A DNA stretch of 44,045 nucleotides, taken from the NCBI GenBank assembly GCA_900318495.1, contig ONLA01000026.1, positions 1 through 44,045 on the forward strand, written 5' to 3'. Positions 25,708-34,319 of the stretch are shown one piece after another. The DNA is from an uncultured Eubacteriales bacterium. Its GTDB lineage: Bacteria > Bacillota > Clostridia > Oscillospirales > Acutalibacteraceae. Every line of letters begins with the position of its first letter. The first letter of the stretch is position 1. Under the pieces are notes generated by a model that did no database searches, was not told where the DNA came from, and worked only from the letters and a program-made list of their open reading frames with translations. A program made the position numbers and the translations under genes.

Positions 25708-26574
25708 ATGGAAAAAGTCTTTGCGTCTAAACGGAGAATACCTTTGATTATACTGCAATTTTTTCCGCTGATTACGCTTGGTTTGTCAATAGCGATGCGA
25801 TCTTTCGTTGATGTGGATATGTATTTTTATTTAGGCGATTTGGTTTATTTGGATATAATAGGTGAATGGAGTATGACCGCCGCCTCGCTCGGAGAGCTTA
25901 TGCTTTTGGCTTCGCAGTTTTATTTGCTGCCTGTGTTTGTTCTTACGGCGGTTTTCTCGGAAAGCGCAAAACAGCACGGTATTCTTGTTTTGATACGAAC
26001 CGGAGTTGCCGCGTTGAGCTTTCAGGTGCTAAAGTATTTTTTCCGGGACTTTAATAAATCAGACCAAGATTTTTTCAGCGCGGTTATGCTGTTTATAATT
26101 GTGTTTACAGTAACTTGCGACGCTGCGGTTATATGCGTCAAAAAGCGGCGCGGGCTGCTGAGCCGTTGGGGTGTTGCCGGGACAGAGGAAGACAAACTGA
26201 TACCGTATCCCGACGGCAACACGGTAAAATTAATAAACGGCTTGCCTTATGTTATTAATATTGTATTACCGGTAGCTGTTGCAGCTTCTGCTCTTCTTTA
26301 TGCCCCAAGCCTTGAAAGTTTGTATTCGAGGATATATCTTTTTCTTTGTTTTATCTTAGCGGCGGTTGTCACAAACAGTATTCTGGCGCGAAAGCGATTA
26401 CAGCTTTTGATTTTTCACGCGATTACATTTGCGTTTTTTCTGCATTTTATCTCTATAGCTGTTACGATAAACAAAACGGCTGCTTATTTGTATGTTCTGC
26501 TTGCGGTTACCGCGGCTCAGGGTATTTCAATTGCCGCAAGGCTGTTATACGACAGGATAATGAAGAAAGCATAA
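25708..26574 (+). CDS. Membrane protein of unknown function
   Basis: Predicted 288-residue integral membrane protein with about seven to eight hydrophobic segments (roughly residues 13-30, 65-85, 95-112, 122-142, 180-200, 205-223, 232-250 and 255-275). I do not recognise a family or any catalytic motif. AAGGCGG precedes ATG, and a perfect promoter lies upstream, so it is probably well expressed. A bidirectional terminator separates it from the convergent glnA gene. Its position between the ANTAR gene and glnA gives no functional clue because it is on the opposite strand. Confidence 0.75.
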   Translation: MEKVFASKRRIPLIILQFFPLITLGLSIAMRSFVDVDMYFYLGDLVYLDIIGEWSMTAASLGELMLLASQFYLLPVFVLTAVFSESAKQHGILVLIRTGVAALSFQVLKYFFRDFNKSDQDFFSAVMLFIIVFTVTCDAAVICVKKRRGLLSRWGVAGTEEDKLIPYPDGNTVKLINGLPYVINIVLPVAVAASALLYAPSLESLYSRIYLFLCFILAAVVTNSILARKRLQLLIFHAITFAFFLHFISIAVTINKTAAYLYVLLAVTAAQGISIAARLLYDRIMKKA

Positions 26575-26578
26575 AACA

Positions 26579-26604
26579 ACAGGGTTCGGTTTTCCGAGCC
26601 CTGT
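26579..26604. terminator. Bidirectional terminator
   Basis: ACAGGGTTCGG (26579-26589) pairs with CCGAGCCCTGT (26594-26604). It is followed by ATTGTTTTT on plus and GTTGTTTTA on minus, between the convergent membrane protein gene and glnA. Confidence 0.88.
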
Positions 26605-26611
26605 ATTGTTT

Positions 26612-28705
26612 TTAAACGCCGAAAAGCAAATCGTAATATGACGGATAAGGCCAGAAATCGGACGCTGTTTCGGTTTCCATTGAGTCGCCTACAGCCCGGA
26701 GTTCCTGCATTTTCGCGAAAACTACCTCGCGGAAATATTTGGCGTACTCAAGCTCGTCAAATTTGTGTTCGCTCGCGCCCATAACCGCTTCCTCAAGCTC
26801 GGTTGTTTTGTTTACGAAGCAAACAAGCTTGTTGGAAAGGCTTTTAACAAGGTTTTCCTCAACCGATGTGGGAATGTCTGCGGAAAGCGCCTTTTTTGCC
26901 AAAGCCGCGTCGGTCATTTGGCGTACAAAAGCGGTGACCGCCGGAGTGATTTTCTTTCTTGCCATATCAATCATGGTAAGCGCTTCTATATTAATTTGTT
27001 TGCAGTAGGTTTCAAGCTCAATTTCGTATCTTGCCCGGTATTCAGCCTGGGTGACGATTTTGTTTTTGACAAACAACTCGACGTTCTTTCTGTCGAGGAA
27101 ATGGCTGAAGGCTTCGGGCATTGACTTCAAGTTGAGCAAGCCTCTTCTCTTTGCCTCCTGAACCCACTCGTCGGTGTAGTTGTCGCCGTTGAATATAATT
27201 CTTTTGTGCTCGGAAAGGACGTTTTTAACGAGGGATCTTACAGCCTTTTCGATGTTGTTCTCCTCGTCCTTAAGCTCAACGTAGAACTGGCTTAGCTCCT
27301 CGGCAACCATGGTATTGAGCATATAGTTCGGACAGCCGATGTTGAGCGCCGAACCGAGCGCGCGGAACTCGAACTTGTTGCCGGTGAAGGCGAAGGGTGA
27401 GGTTCTGTTTCTGTCGGAGGTGTCCTTTTTGAAATCGGCGAGAACGTCAACGCCTGTCTGCATTCTTTCCTTGCCGTGGCTTACATATTCCTCGCCGTTG
27501 ATGATTGAGTCAACCATTTCGCCCAAATCATCGCCGAGGTACATCGAGATAATAGCAGGCGGAGCTTCGTGAGCGCCCAGACGGTGGTCGTTGCCGGCGG
27601 AGGCTACTGTAGCTCTGAGCAAATCCTGATATTCGTCAACAGCCTTTACGACCGCCGCGAGGAAAATTTGGAACACAAGGTTGTTTTCGGGATGCTTGCC
27701 GGGGCTTAAAAGGTTTTCGCCGGTGTTGGTGGAAAGCGACCAGTTGTTGTGCTTGCCCGAGCCGTTTACTCCGGCAAAGGGCTTTTCGTGAAGCAGGCAG
27801 ACCATTCCGTGCTTTTCGGCAGTCTTTTTCATAATTTCCATTGTGAGCTCGTTGTGGTCGTTCGCGATATTTGAAGTGGTGAAAATAGGCGCGAGCTCGT
27901 GCTGTGAGGGCGCAACCTCGTTGTGCTTGGTTTTTGCGAGGATGCCGAGCTTCCACAGCTCCTCGTCAAGATCCTTCATATATGCCGAAACTCTGGTTTT
28001 GATAGCGCCGAAGTAATGGTCGTCAAGCTCCTGACCCTTGGGAGCCTTTGCGCCGAACAGGGTTCTGCCGGTGAGCTTTAAATCCTCGCGCTGTTCATAG
28101 AGATCGCGGTCAATCAGGAAGTACTCCTGCTCGGGACCTACGGTTGTTATTACTCTGGTTACGTCGGTTTTTCCGAGAAGATGCAGAATTCTTACCGCCT
28201 CGCTGCTGATTTTTTCCATCGAGCGCAGCAGGGGTGTTTTTTTATCGAGAACCTCGCCTGTGTAGGAACAGAACGCTGTGGGAATATACAGTGAGCCGTC
28301 GCGTACAAACGCCGGAGATGTGGGGTCCCAGGTTGTGTAGCCGCGCGCTTCAAAGGTGGCGCGGATTCCGCCGCTGGGGAATGACGAAGCGTCGGGTTCG
28401 CCCTTGATGAGCTCCTTGCCCGAAAATTCCATAATTACGCCGTCGCCGTTGGGCTGGATAAAGCTGTCGTGCTTTTCGGCGGTAACGCCTGTCATTGGCT
28501 GAAACCAGTGGGTGTAGTGGGTACAGCCCATTTCTATTGCCCAGTCCTTCATTGCGGTGGCAACAACATTAGCCACGCTGAGGTCAAGCGGTTCGCCGTC
28601 CTGAATGGTTTTTTTCAAGGCTTTATAGGTTGACTTAGGAAGTCTTTCCTGCATTTTTTTGTCGTTAAATACATTCATTCCGAACATTTCGGGAACTTTA
28701 CTCAT
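26612..28705 (-). CDS. glnN: Glutamine synthetase, type III
   Basis: ATP-dependent synthesis of glutamine from glutamate and ammonia. The 697-residue length and the N-terminal region ([20 protein letters not shown], then [11 protein letters not shown]) identify the large type III (GSIII/GlnN) form found in Bacteroides and Ruminococcus, not the roughly 440-residue GlnA type I. Other signatures are [46 protein letters not shown] and [25 protein letters not shown] site lies before ATG. It has its own consensus promoter and a structured leader of about 75 nt. The ANTAR regulator gene nearby suggests control of the leader. Confidence 0.96.
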   Translation of the reverse strand: MSKVPEMFGMNVFNDKKMQERLPKSTYKALKKTIQDGEPLDLSVANVVATAMKDWAIEMGCTHYTHWFQPMTGVTAEKHDSFIQPNGDGVIMEFSGKELIKGEPDASSFPSGGIRATFEARGYTTWDPTSPAFVRDGSLYIPTAFCSYTGEVLDKKTPLLRSMEKISSEAVRILHLLGKTDVTRVITTVGPEQEYFLIDRDLYEQREDLKLTGRTLFGAKAPKGQELDDHYFGAIKTRVSAYMKDLDEELWKLGILAKTKHNEVAPSQHELAPIFTTSNIANDHNELTMEIMKKTAEKHGMVCLLHEKPFAGVNGSGKHNNWSLSTNTGENLLSPGKHPENNLVFQIFLAAVVKAVDEYQDLLRATVASAGNDHRLGAHEAPPAIISMYLGDDLGEMVDSIINGEEYVSHGKERMQTGVDVLADFKKDTSDRNRTSPFAFTGNKFEFRALGSALNIGCPNYMLNTMVAEELSQFYVELKDEENNIEKAVRSLVKNVLSEHKRIIFNGDNYTDEWVQEAKRRGLLNLKSMPEAFSHFLDRKNVELFVKNKIVTQAEYRARYEIELETYCKQINIEALTMIDMARKKITPAVTAFVRQMTDAALAKKALSADIPTSVEENLVKSLSNKLVCFVNKTTELEEAVMGASEHKFDELEYAKYFREVVFAKMQELRAVGDSMETETASDFWPYPSYYDLLFGV

Positions 28706-28738
28706 AAAAATATCTCCAGTTCAGTAACATATAAATTA

Positions 28739-28775
28739 CGGCACTGCGGGTATTACCCCACAGCGCCGTTGCTGT
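28739..28775 (-). promoter_or_regulatory. Structured leader of glnN: possible ANTAR target
   Basis: On the minus strand the 5' part of the leader folds as ACAGC-AACGGC-GCTGT (28775 to 28760), a 5-bp stem with a six-base loop having A at position 1 and G at position 4, the pattern of ANTAR-bound hairpins. An alternative 12-bp hairpin at 28739-28768 (loop GTAATA) uses the same bases, so the two are mutually exclusive. There is no T-run after the second hairpin, so an ordinary terminator is not evident. Confidence 0.45.
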
Positions 28776-28785
28776 TTATGTTGTA

Positions 28786-28814
28786 AGTATATTCTTTAAA
28801 ATTCAAAATGTCAA
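28786..28814 (-). promoter_or_regulatory. glnN promoter
   Basis: On the minus strand TTGACA at 28809-28814 and TATACT at 28786-28791, spacer 17 bp. Confidence 0.88.
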
Positions 28815-28895
28815 TACCAAACGGCATTTTCATCTCAAAACACAAAAACGGCTAAATTACAATTTACAAAATGTGCAAATTTTTTACTGCCGCGC

Positions 28896-28924
28896 TTGCT
28901 AATTTACGCGCCAAATGATAGAAT
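28896..28924 (+). promoter_or_regulatory. Probable rlmD-like gene promoter
   Basis: TTGCTA at 28896-28901 and TAGAAT at 28919-28924, spacer 17 bp. The start codon follows about 20 bp after the -10 box. Confidence 0.6.
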
Positions 28925-28944
28925 AGGCTAAAGGAATGATGAAA

Positions 28945-30111
28945 ATGAAACAAGCTGAAAACACAATTTGTCCGGTACACAAAAAATGCGGAGGCTGCCA
29001 GCTTCAGAATATGAGCTATGCCGAACAGCTTGCTTTTAAGCAAAACAAGGTAAACAGATTTCTTAAAAAGTTTGCCAAGCCGCTGCCGGTTATAGGGATG
29101 GACAACCCGTACCACTACCGCAACAAGGTTCAGGCGGCGTTTTACACAAGCCGCAGCGGAAAGATTATTTCCGGCGTTTATCAGTCGGGCAGCCACAATG
29201 TTGTCGGAATTGACAGCTGTCAGATTGAGGACGTGACCGCCGACAAAATCATTACCGCGGTGCGCAGACTTATGCCGTCGTTCAAAATGACTACCTACAA
29301 CGAGGACACGCACAAGGGCTTTTTGCGCCACATTCTGGTGAAGCGCGGCTTTGCCACAAATCAGGTTATGCTTGTGATGGTTACGGGCACGGCGATGTTT
29401 CCTTCAAAAAACAATTTTGTTAAGGCAATACGTCAAAAATTCCCCGAAATCACTACCGTTATACAAAACATTAATCCATATGACACAAACCTTGTGCTCG
29501 GCAAAAAACAGAACGTTTTATACGGAAAGGGATATATCGAGGACGTGCTGTGCGGCTGTAAATTCAGAATTTCTCCCAAAAGCTTTTACCAGATTAACCC
29601 CGTACAAACCGAGGTGCTTTACGGCAAGGCGATTGAATACGCAGATTTGAAGGGCAGCGAAACAGTGCTTGACGCTTACTGCGGAATAGGCACGATAGGA
29701 ATAATCGCGGCAAAGCACGGCGCGGGCAGGGTTATCGGCGTTGAGCTTAACGGCGACGCGGTGCGCGACGCAATTGACAACGCCAAGGCGAACGGGCTTA
29801 AAAACATCCGCTTTTTCAAAGGCGACGCCGGAGCGTTTATGCGCGAAGCGGCAGAGGAAAACGAGCGTCCCGACGTAGTGTTTATGGATCCGCCAAGGGC
29901 AGGCAGCAGCAGGGTTTTCCTTGATTCGCTTATCGCGATGTCGCCGAAAACCGTGGTGTATGTAAGCTGCAACCCCGAAACCCTTGCAAGGGATTTAAAA
30001 TATCTGACCGAAAACAGCGCTTACAAGGTGCGCAAGATTCAGCCGGTGGATATGTTTCCGCATACTAACCACATTGAGTGTGTGTCGTTGATATCACAGG
30101 GTGACCGGTAA
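28945..30111 (+). CDS. 23S rRNA (uracil-5-)-methyltransferase, RlmD/RumA family
   Basis: SAM-dependent RNA m5U methyltransferase of the TrmA/RumA (COG2265) family, 388 residues. The Fe-S cysteines are visible at the N terminus (CPVHKKCGGC) with a fourth in GIDSCQIED. The SAM-binding motif is VLDAYCGIGTIGIIAA, then MDPPRAGSS, and the catalytic cysteine is in VYVSCNPETLARDL. There is no N-terminal TRAM domain, so it is shorter than RlmD of about 430-460 residues. The target uridine (747/1939 or other) cannot be read from sequence. Three in-frame ATGs occur; 28945 has AAAGG at best spacing (10 nt). Confidence 0.9.
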   Translation: MKQAENTICPVHKKCGGCQLQNMSYAEQLAFKQNKVNRFLKKFAKPLPVIGMDNPYHYRNKVQAAFYTSRSGKIISGVYQSGSHNVVGIDSCQIEDVTADKIITAVRRLMPSFKMTTYNEDTHKGFLRHILVKRGFATNQVMLVMVTGTAMFPSKNNFVKAIRQKFPEITTVIQNINPYDTNLVLGKKQNVLYGKGYIEDVLCGCKFRISPKSFYQINPVQTEVLYGKAIEYADLKGSETVLDAYCGIGTIGIIAAKHGAGRVIGVELNGDAVRDAIDNAKANGLKNIRFFKGDAGAFMREAAEENERPDVVFMDPPRAGSSRVFLDSLIAMSPKTVVYVSCNPETLARDLKYLTENSAYKVRKIQPVDMFPHTNHIECVSLISQGDR

Positions 30112-30121
30112 GGCATGGAAA

Positions 30122-30160
30122 AAGCGCGCGGTAACGCCTTATGAAGCGTACCGTGCGCTT
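30122..30160. terminator. Terminator, probably bidirectional
   Basis: AAGCGCGCGGTAACGC (30122-30137) pairs with GCGTACCGTGCGCTT (30146-30160). T-runs are CTTTTTCC on minus (strong) and ATTGTTGTG on plus (weak). It separates the methyltransferase from the convergent PASTA/SH3b gene. Confidence 0.8.
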
Positions 30161-30173
30161 ATTGTTGTGAATT

Positions 30174-31157
30174 TTAAACAGCGTCGGGGTCGAAGGTAAC
30201 CCACGATGCGGAAACATAGCCTGTCATACCGCTGTAGCTTACGTAATACCAATTGCCGGATTTTTTGTTAAGATACTTCATTGAGTAGCCGTGAGGGATA
30301 CGCGCAAGCTCGGTGTAGCTTACATCCGGGCCGGTGCGCAGCGAAACAAAATCGCTTGCTGTGCAGTAGAGGTAATCTCCGCTGTAGGTTTTGTAGGATC
30401 GGTTCGCCTGACTTTGTTCGGAGCCGTCGGGTTTTGTGTTAATGGCGGCGTTGGCGTCAAAAGAAACATAGTTCGCTGAGACATAGCCTGTTTTGCCGTT
30501 ATAGCTTACCTTGTACCAGCTGCCGGACTTTTCGTCAAGATATACCATACTTTGACGCGAGGGAATACGAAGAATTTCGGTGTAGCCTACTCCGGGACCG
30601 GTGCGAAGCGATACATAATCTATCGCGATGCAGTAAAGGTAAACCGCTCCGCCCGCAAGCCGCGAGGATTGGGGAGGCGCCGTAGTTTTGGTTTTTGACT
30701 CTGCCTTTGAGGTGGTTTCGGTTTTGGGAGCTTTGGCAATATAAAGCGTAACCTTATCGTTTTTTGAAACAGCGCCGCCCTTGCCCGGCACATGTGACAG
30801 CACGTTGCCCGCTTTTTCCTTGTCGCTTTCAATCTCGCTTATTTCGGCTGTAATGCCGAGCTCCGCAAGCTTGTCAATAGCTTTTTCTTTTGCCATACCC
30901 TTCAAATCAGGCATGGAAGCTGTGGTTTCAGCTTCGGTTTGCGCGACGGTTGTCTCGGCGGCGGTTGCTGTGGTTTCGGGCTTTCCGCCGTCGCTGCCGC
31001 GCGAGTTGTTGCTCAAAAAAATAATTAAAAACGCAACAATTGCCGCCACAACGACCACCGTAACCGCGGCGATTAAAACAATTGTTTTTATATTTTGGTT
31101 ATTACCGGAAGGATTTTGATCCGGCATATACGGACTTGGCATATTATAATTATCCAT
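30174..31157 (-). CDS. Membrane-anchored PASTA / double SH3b protein
   Basis: Predicted 327-residue protein. A short cytoplasmic N terminus is followed by one membrane helix at about 28-50 (IVLIAAVTVVVVAAIVAFLI), a Thr/Ala/Glu-rich linker, one PASTA domain (about 80-145, MPDLKGMAKEKAIDKLAELG), a second Thr/Lys-rich linker, and two bacterial SH3b domains (about 175-230 and 270-325), each containing YVSLRTGPxVxYTE and TGYVSAxxVxFD. PASTA and SH3b domains bind peptidoglycan, so it is likely an extracytoplasmic wall-binding protein. The start ATG 31157 has AGGAG upstream; a longer reading frame extends into repeat DNA and was not used. No kinase or hydrolase domain is present. Confidence 0.87.
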   Translation of the reverse strand: MDNYNMPSPYMPDQNPSGNNQNIKTIVLIAAVTVVVVAAIVAFLIIFLSNNSRGSDGGKPETTATAAETTVAQTEAETTASMPDLKGMAKEKAIDKLAELGITAEISEIESDKEKAGNVLSHVPGKGGAVSKNDKVTLYIAKAPKTETTSKAESKTKTTAPPQSSRLAGGAVYLYCIAIDYVSLRTGPGVGYTEILRIPSRQSMVYLDEKSGSWYKVSYNGKTGYVSANYVSFDANAAINTKPDGSEQSQANRSYKTYSGDYLYCTASDFVSLRTGPDVSYTELARIPHGYSMKYLNKKSGNWYYVSYSGMTGYVSASWVTFDPDAV

Positions 31158-31291
31158 AGCAATCTCTCCTGTCAAACCCGGCGCGACGCCGTTTTTATTT
31201 ATATTATTATACAATATTTTTCGACAGGTTGCAATTGTTTTTTGCTTTTTTAGCGCAAATTCGGGCTTGTTTAATAATAGACAAGCCCTAA

Positions 31292-31408
31292 AGGCAACAC
31301 CGCACAATTCAAGGCGCACGGCTTGCTTGAATATTATTCCGTCAGCTTGCCCAAAAAATCTCGGCAAGGCGTCAGCCTTACCTTGATCTGAATTATGCGG
31401 TATTGCCT
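31292..31408. repeat. Palindromic repeat family A, copy 2 (long form)
   Basis: The outer arms AGGCAACACCGCACAATTC (31292-31310) and GAATTATGCGGTATTGCCT (31390-31408) are inverted repeats like the short copies, but here they are separated by about 80 bp that contains an inner palindromic core resembling the 18174-18290 element. Its right end overlaps the last bases of the deoxyribosyltransferase gene and supplies part of the TAG stop. Confidence 0.72.
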
Positions 31409-31850
31409 AAAATCTTATTCCCGTGTACTTTTTCGGCGGCAGGGCTTCAAAGTCATAGTCCGCGAGTTCTTCGAGAGAAATGTTTGCCCTTGCGCTTTCG
31501 TGCACCATCAAATTTGAGCCGTTTGATTTATCTTTGCCGACGTGGACAGCCACTACAGTGATGTTTTTTCCGCAGGCGTAGCCACACTCCCACGCGGTTC
31601 CGCTGTCGCTGTAGCATCCGTGATACAGGGCGACAACAACGTCCGCGCGGTCGATATATTTTTTATCGTTTATAAATGTTTCAAGCGACCACGCATCGTC
31701 CTTTGGCGAGTTTTCGTCCCTTACTTCGTTAAGCCTCGGGCTGAAAACATCGAAGCCGCGCCCGAAAAGAACCTTTTCAGCCACTTCAAGGCACGACACC
31801 TCATAGTCATTAAAAAAAGGACTTGCAATATATATTTTAAGCTTTGACAT
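31407..31850 (-). CDS. Nucleoside 2-deoxyribosyltransferase family protein
   Basis: Predicted 147-residue cytoplasmic protein of the nucleoside 2-deoxyribosyltransferase family. Family features are KIYIASPFFN at the N terminus, DRADVVVALYHG with the conserved Asp, the SDSGTAWECGYACG segment with the catalytic-type Glu, and a nearby NLMVHESARA region. Such enzymes swap bases on deoxynucleosides or hydrolyse nucleotides. AGGAG lies 7 nt before ATG. The final TAG codon lies inside repeat A copy 2, so the gene end may have been shaped by the repeat. No neighbour suggests a specific pathway. Confidence 0.85.
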   Translation of the reverse strand: MSKLKIYIASPFFNDYEVSCLEVAEKVLFGRGFDVFSPRLNEVRDENSPKDDAWSLETFINDKKYIDRADVVVALYHGCYSDSGTAWECGYACGKNITVVAVHVGKDKSNGSNLMVHESARANISLEELADYDFEALPPKKYTGIRF

Positions 31851-31890
31851 TTATAATCTCCTGTGTTATGATAATAAGTAAATATACAGA

Positions 31891-31921
31891 CAAAAAATAA
31901 GCACTCCGGTTAGGAGTGCTT
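31891..31921 (-). terminator. tRNA-Cys terminator
   Basis: AAGCACTCC (31899-31907) pairs with GGAGTGCTT (31913-31921). On the minus strand the stem is followed by ATTTTTTG. Confidence 0.9.
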
Positions 31922-31925
31922 GAAT

Positions 31926-32000
31926 TGGAGGCGACAGGCGGATTTGAACCGCCGCATCAGAGTTTTGCAGACTCGTGCCTTACCACTTGGCTATGTCGCC
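31926..32000 (-). tRNA. tRNA-Cys (GCA)
   Basis: On the minus strand GGCGACA/TGTCGCC form the acceptor stem, with discriminator T and encoded CCA (31926-31928). The anticodon loop CTGCAAA carries GCA. The T arm GCGGTTCAAATCCGC is standard. A short 75-nt molecule including CCA. Confidence 0.96.
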
Positions 32001-32019
32001 GTCTCAGATAACGACCATA

Positions 32020-32048
32020 ATTATATCACCAAAGGGCAGATATGTCAA
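32020..32048 (-). promoter_or_regulatory. tRNA-Cys promoter
   Basis: On the minus strand TTGACA at 32043-32048 and TATAAT at 32020-32025, spacer 17 bp, perfect consensus. Confidence 0.92.
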
Positions 32049-32160
32049 GGGCAAATTTTAATTTTTTAACAGGACGCCTTTGTTAATCAGCCGCCTTGCA
32101 AACAGCCTTCCGGGACCGCGTATTATACATACGCGGCAAACCGCGGATTTATTACCTAAA

Positions 32161-32655
32161 ATGAGAAATCTTGAATTTTACGCTCTGGAATGTATGTCCG
32201 AGCTTGACGCGATTAAAATAAAATACAGCCCAAACATTTCTTTTGTAATTAATACGCGCGCAAAGGCAAGGCTCGGCCTGTGCAAAAAAATAGGCAACAG
32301 CTATGTTATTGAAATTTCAAAAATACTGCTTGATGAACATATAGACGTAAAGCACGGACTTAAAAACACAATTATCCACGAGCTGCTGCACACCTGCAGG
32401 GGGTGTATGAAGCACACGGGAAAGTGGGCGGAGCTTGCCGCGAAGGTCAACGCCGCCTACGGCTACAACATTAAGCGCGCGACAAACAGCAGCGACGGAA
32501 TTATTCCTCCCCGGCTTCAGGCTCAGCCAAAATACATTATCCTCTGCACAGGGTGTCAAACAGAGATTACGCGGATAAGACGCTCGCCGCTGGTTGACAA
32601 TCCTCAAAACTACCGCTGCGCAAAGTGCGGAGGAAAACTTGAAAGAATAAAATAA
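32161..32655 (+). CDS. SprT-like zinc metallopeptidase domain protein
   Basis: Predicted 164-residue protein. It shows the SprT-like pattern: a helical N-terminal region, KARLGLCKKIGNSYVIEIS, the metal motif IIHELLHTCRGCMKHTGKW (HExxH plus a following His), and a C-terminal zinc ribbon with CTGCQTEI and RCAKCGGKL. SprT-like proteins are related to DNA-protein crosslink proteases; the bacterial role is not established. The start is uncertain: ATG 32161 has no clear ribosome-binding site, and a TTG at 32080 in frame has AGGACG just before it. An 8-bp perfect palindrome lies directly upstream at 32116-32136. Confidence 0.8.
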   Translation: MRNLEFYALECMSELDAIKIKYSPNISFVINTRAKARLGLCKKIGNSYVIEISKILLDEHIDVKHGLKNTIIHELLHTCRGCMKHTGKWAELAAKVNAAYGYNIKRATNSSDGIIPPRLQAQPKYIILCTGCQTEITRIRRSPLVDNPQNYRCAKCGGKLERIK

Positions 32656-32709
32656 TCAAATAGCGGTGTTTTTTATTATGTATATCAGGGCTTGCTCTAA
32701 AAATAACAG

Positions 32710-32738
32710 TTGCAAAATTTTAAAGAATTTGCTATAGT
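32710..32738 (+). promoter_or_regulatory. Promoter of the 32776 gene
   Basis: TTGCAA at 32710-32715 and TATAGT at 32733-32738, spacer 17 bp, about 37 bp before ATG. Confidence 0.75.
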
Positions 32739-32775
32739 AATTTAGTGATTATGTTATTAACAAGGAGTTTTTTAA

Positions 32776-33315
32776 ATGGAAGGCTTTAACGAACAGGTTG
32801 TTAAGCGTCAAAACAGATCGAAACAGCTTATTATAAAAATACTCGCGGTATTTCTTTTGATAGCGATTCCCGGCATTTGCGTAATTCTCGGGTTCATCCT
32901 TACGCCGTATATGATGATGATTGGATTTTTCCTGTTTTTGGGCGGAATCTACGGTGTTTGGTACACTTTTACGTGTCAAAAGGTCGAGTATGAATACTCG
33001 ATTGTAAGCGACACGCTGTATGTATCAAAGGTTATTTCGCTAAGAAGAAGAAAGCAGATGTGCGCGGTTCCGATCAAGGACATTGATATGCTTGAAACCG
33101 GCGATAAAAAAATCCGCGATATGAGCTTTACCAAAACTTATATGGCGGTTGCCGACATCAACAACACCGAAACAAATTACTTTGCTGTTTTTAACTCGCA
33201 GAATTACGGAAGGTGCCTGCTGGCGTTCTGCCCCAACGAACGCATTTTGGAGGGTATGAGACCGTATCTAAAAAAAGAATTGGTTTTGCAGCATTTTTAT
33301 AACAGAAGCGTATGA
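32776..33315 (+). CDS. Small membrane protein, possibly DUF6106-like
   Basis: Predicted 179-residue protein with two hydrophobic helices (about 20-40 and 45-65), then a mostly beta-strand cytoplasmic domain (VEYEYSIVSDTLYVSKVIS, ... QMCAVPIKDIDMLETGD ... TNYFAVFNSQNYGRCLLAF) that could be PH-like. I recall a DUF6106 family of this layout in Firmicutes, but cannot confirm the match. AAGGAG lies before ATG. Its stop overlaps the start of nnrD by 4 bp (ATGA), so the two are translationally coupled. No function is assigned. Confidence 0.78.
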   Translation: MEGFNEQVVKRQNRSKQLIIKILAVFLLIAIPGICVILGFILTPYMMMIGFFLFLGGIYGVWYTFTCQKVEYEYSIVSDTLYVSKVISLRRRKQMCAVPIKDIDMLETGDKKIRDMSFTKTYMAVADINNTETNYFAVFNSQNYGRCLLAFCPNERILEGMRPYLKKELVLQHFYNRSV

Positions 33316-34190
33316 GAATAACGGAATATACCGGTACAAATACAGTTAAAAAGGCTGTTTTTCGCCGTCCCGACGACGCGAACAAGGGCACACTCGGTTC
33401 GCTGCTGAGCATTTGCGGAAGCTACGGAATGGCAGGCGCCGCGCTGATGGCAGGCAAGGCGGCTTTGCGTTCCGGACTCGGACTGTTAAAATGCGCGCTT
33501 CCGGAAAGCATCTACCCTATTGCCGCTTCTCGGCTTTGGGAAAGCGTATATTTTCCGCTTGCCGAAAACGGCGGAGCAATTGCCGCCGGCAACACGGGTT
33601 TTCTGCTGGACGAAGCCGAAAAGTCGTCCGCTGTGCTGATTGGATGCGGACTGTCTGTGAGCGGCGGCACGAAACACCTTGTAACCGAATTCATAAAAAA
33701 CTGCAAAACACCGATGGTGCTCGACGCTGACGCGCTTAACTGCGTCGCGGATTGTCCTGAGGTTTTGCTTAATGCTCACACAGATATTATAGTTACGCCT
33801 CATCCCGGAGAAATGGGCAGGCTTACCGCGAAATCCGCGCGCGAGGTTAACTCCGCAAGAGAATTGACAGCCCTTGAATTCGCGAAAAAATACGGTGTGG
33901 TTACCGTGCTGAAGGGATCGGGAACCTTGATTGCCTCGCCTGACGGACGGCTTGCCCTTAACCGCACAGGCAACAGCGGAATGGCTACCGGAGGAAGCGG
34001 AGATGTGCTCGCCGGAATTACCGCCTCGCTTTTGGCTCAGGGAGCAAAAGCGTTTGACGCGGCAGCGGCGGCGGTTTATCTTCACGGGCTTGCAGGCGAC
34101 ATTGCAGCGGAAAAACTCGGAAAAATTTCGATGCTGCCTTCCGATTTAACGGAAGCGCTGCCGCAGGCGTTTAAAAACTGCGGTTATTAA
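33312..34190 (+). CDS. nnrD: ADP/ATP-dependent NAD(P)H-hydrate dehydratase
   Basis: Repair enzyme that dehydrates damaged (S)-NAD(P)H-hydrate. The 292 residues are a ribokinase-like fold of the YjeF C-terminal/NnrD type: KGTLGSLLSICGSYGMAGAA at the N terminus, LDADALNC and TPHPGEMGRL in the centre, and the C-terminal NRTGNSGMATGGSGDVLAG motif with the catalytic Asp. There is no N-terminal epimerase (NnrE) domain. The start overlaps the upstream stop by 4 bp. It lies before a lipoprotein and the EndoA/MazF gene, an order similar to the Firmicute nnrD-ydcC-alr-ndoAI-ndoA neighbourhood. Confidence 0.94.
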   Translation: MRITEYTGTNTVKKAVFRRPDDANKGTLGSLLSICGSYGMAGAALMAGKAALRSGLGLLKCALPESIYPIAASRLWESVYFPLAENGGAIAAGNTGFLLDEAEKSSAVLIGCGLSVSGGTKHLVTEFIKNCKTPMVLDADALNCVADCPEVLLNAHTDIIVTPHPGEMGRLTAKSAREVNSARELTALEFAKKYGVVTVLKGSGTLIASPDGRLALNRTGNSGMATGGSGDVLAGITASLLAQGAKAFDAAAAAVYLHGLAGDIAAEKLGKISMLPSDLTEALPQAFKNCGY

Positions 34191-34225
34191 CGCATTAAAA
34201 AAATTTAAAGACATATAATGTATTG

Positions 34226-34250
34226 TACTAATACCTAACAGGAAAGCATA
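34226..34250 (+). repeat. Single arm related to repeat family B
   Basis: TACTAATACCTAACAGGAAAG resembles the 23-bp terminal repeat of the 18174-18290 element (its first 13 bases match the right arm read on minus). No second arm follows, so it may be a remnant. Confidence 0.45.
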
Positions 34251-34319
34251 GAGTCTTTGCGGTCTGTTTTCCGCGAATTCAGGTCTGCTTTCTGTCGGGA
34301 ATCAGTAAGGAGGCGCCTT

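Noticed and set aside
28739-28768. Classical terminator before glnN
   Set aside because: The 12-bp hairpin is not followed by a T-run (TAATTTATATG).
31158-31367. 70-residue N-terminal extension of the PASTA/SH3b protein
   Set aside because: It reads through the family A repeat and lacks a ribosome-binding site; ATG 31157 has AGGAG.
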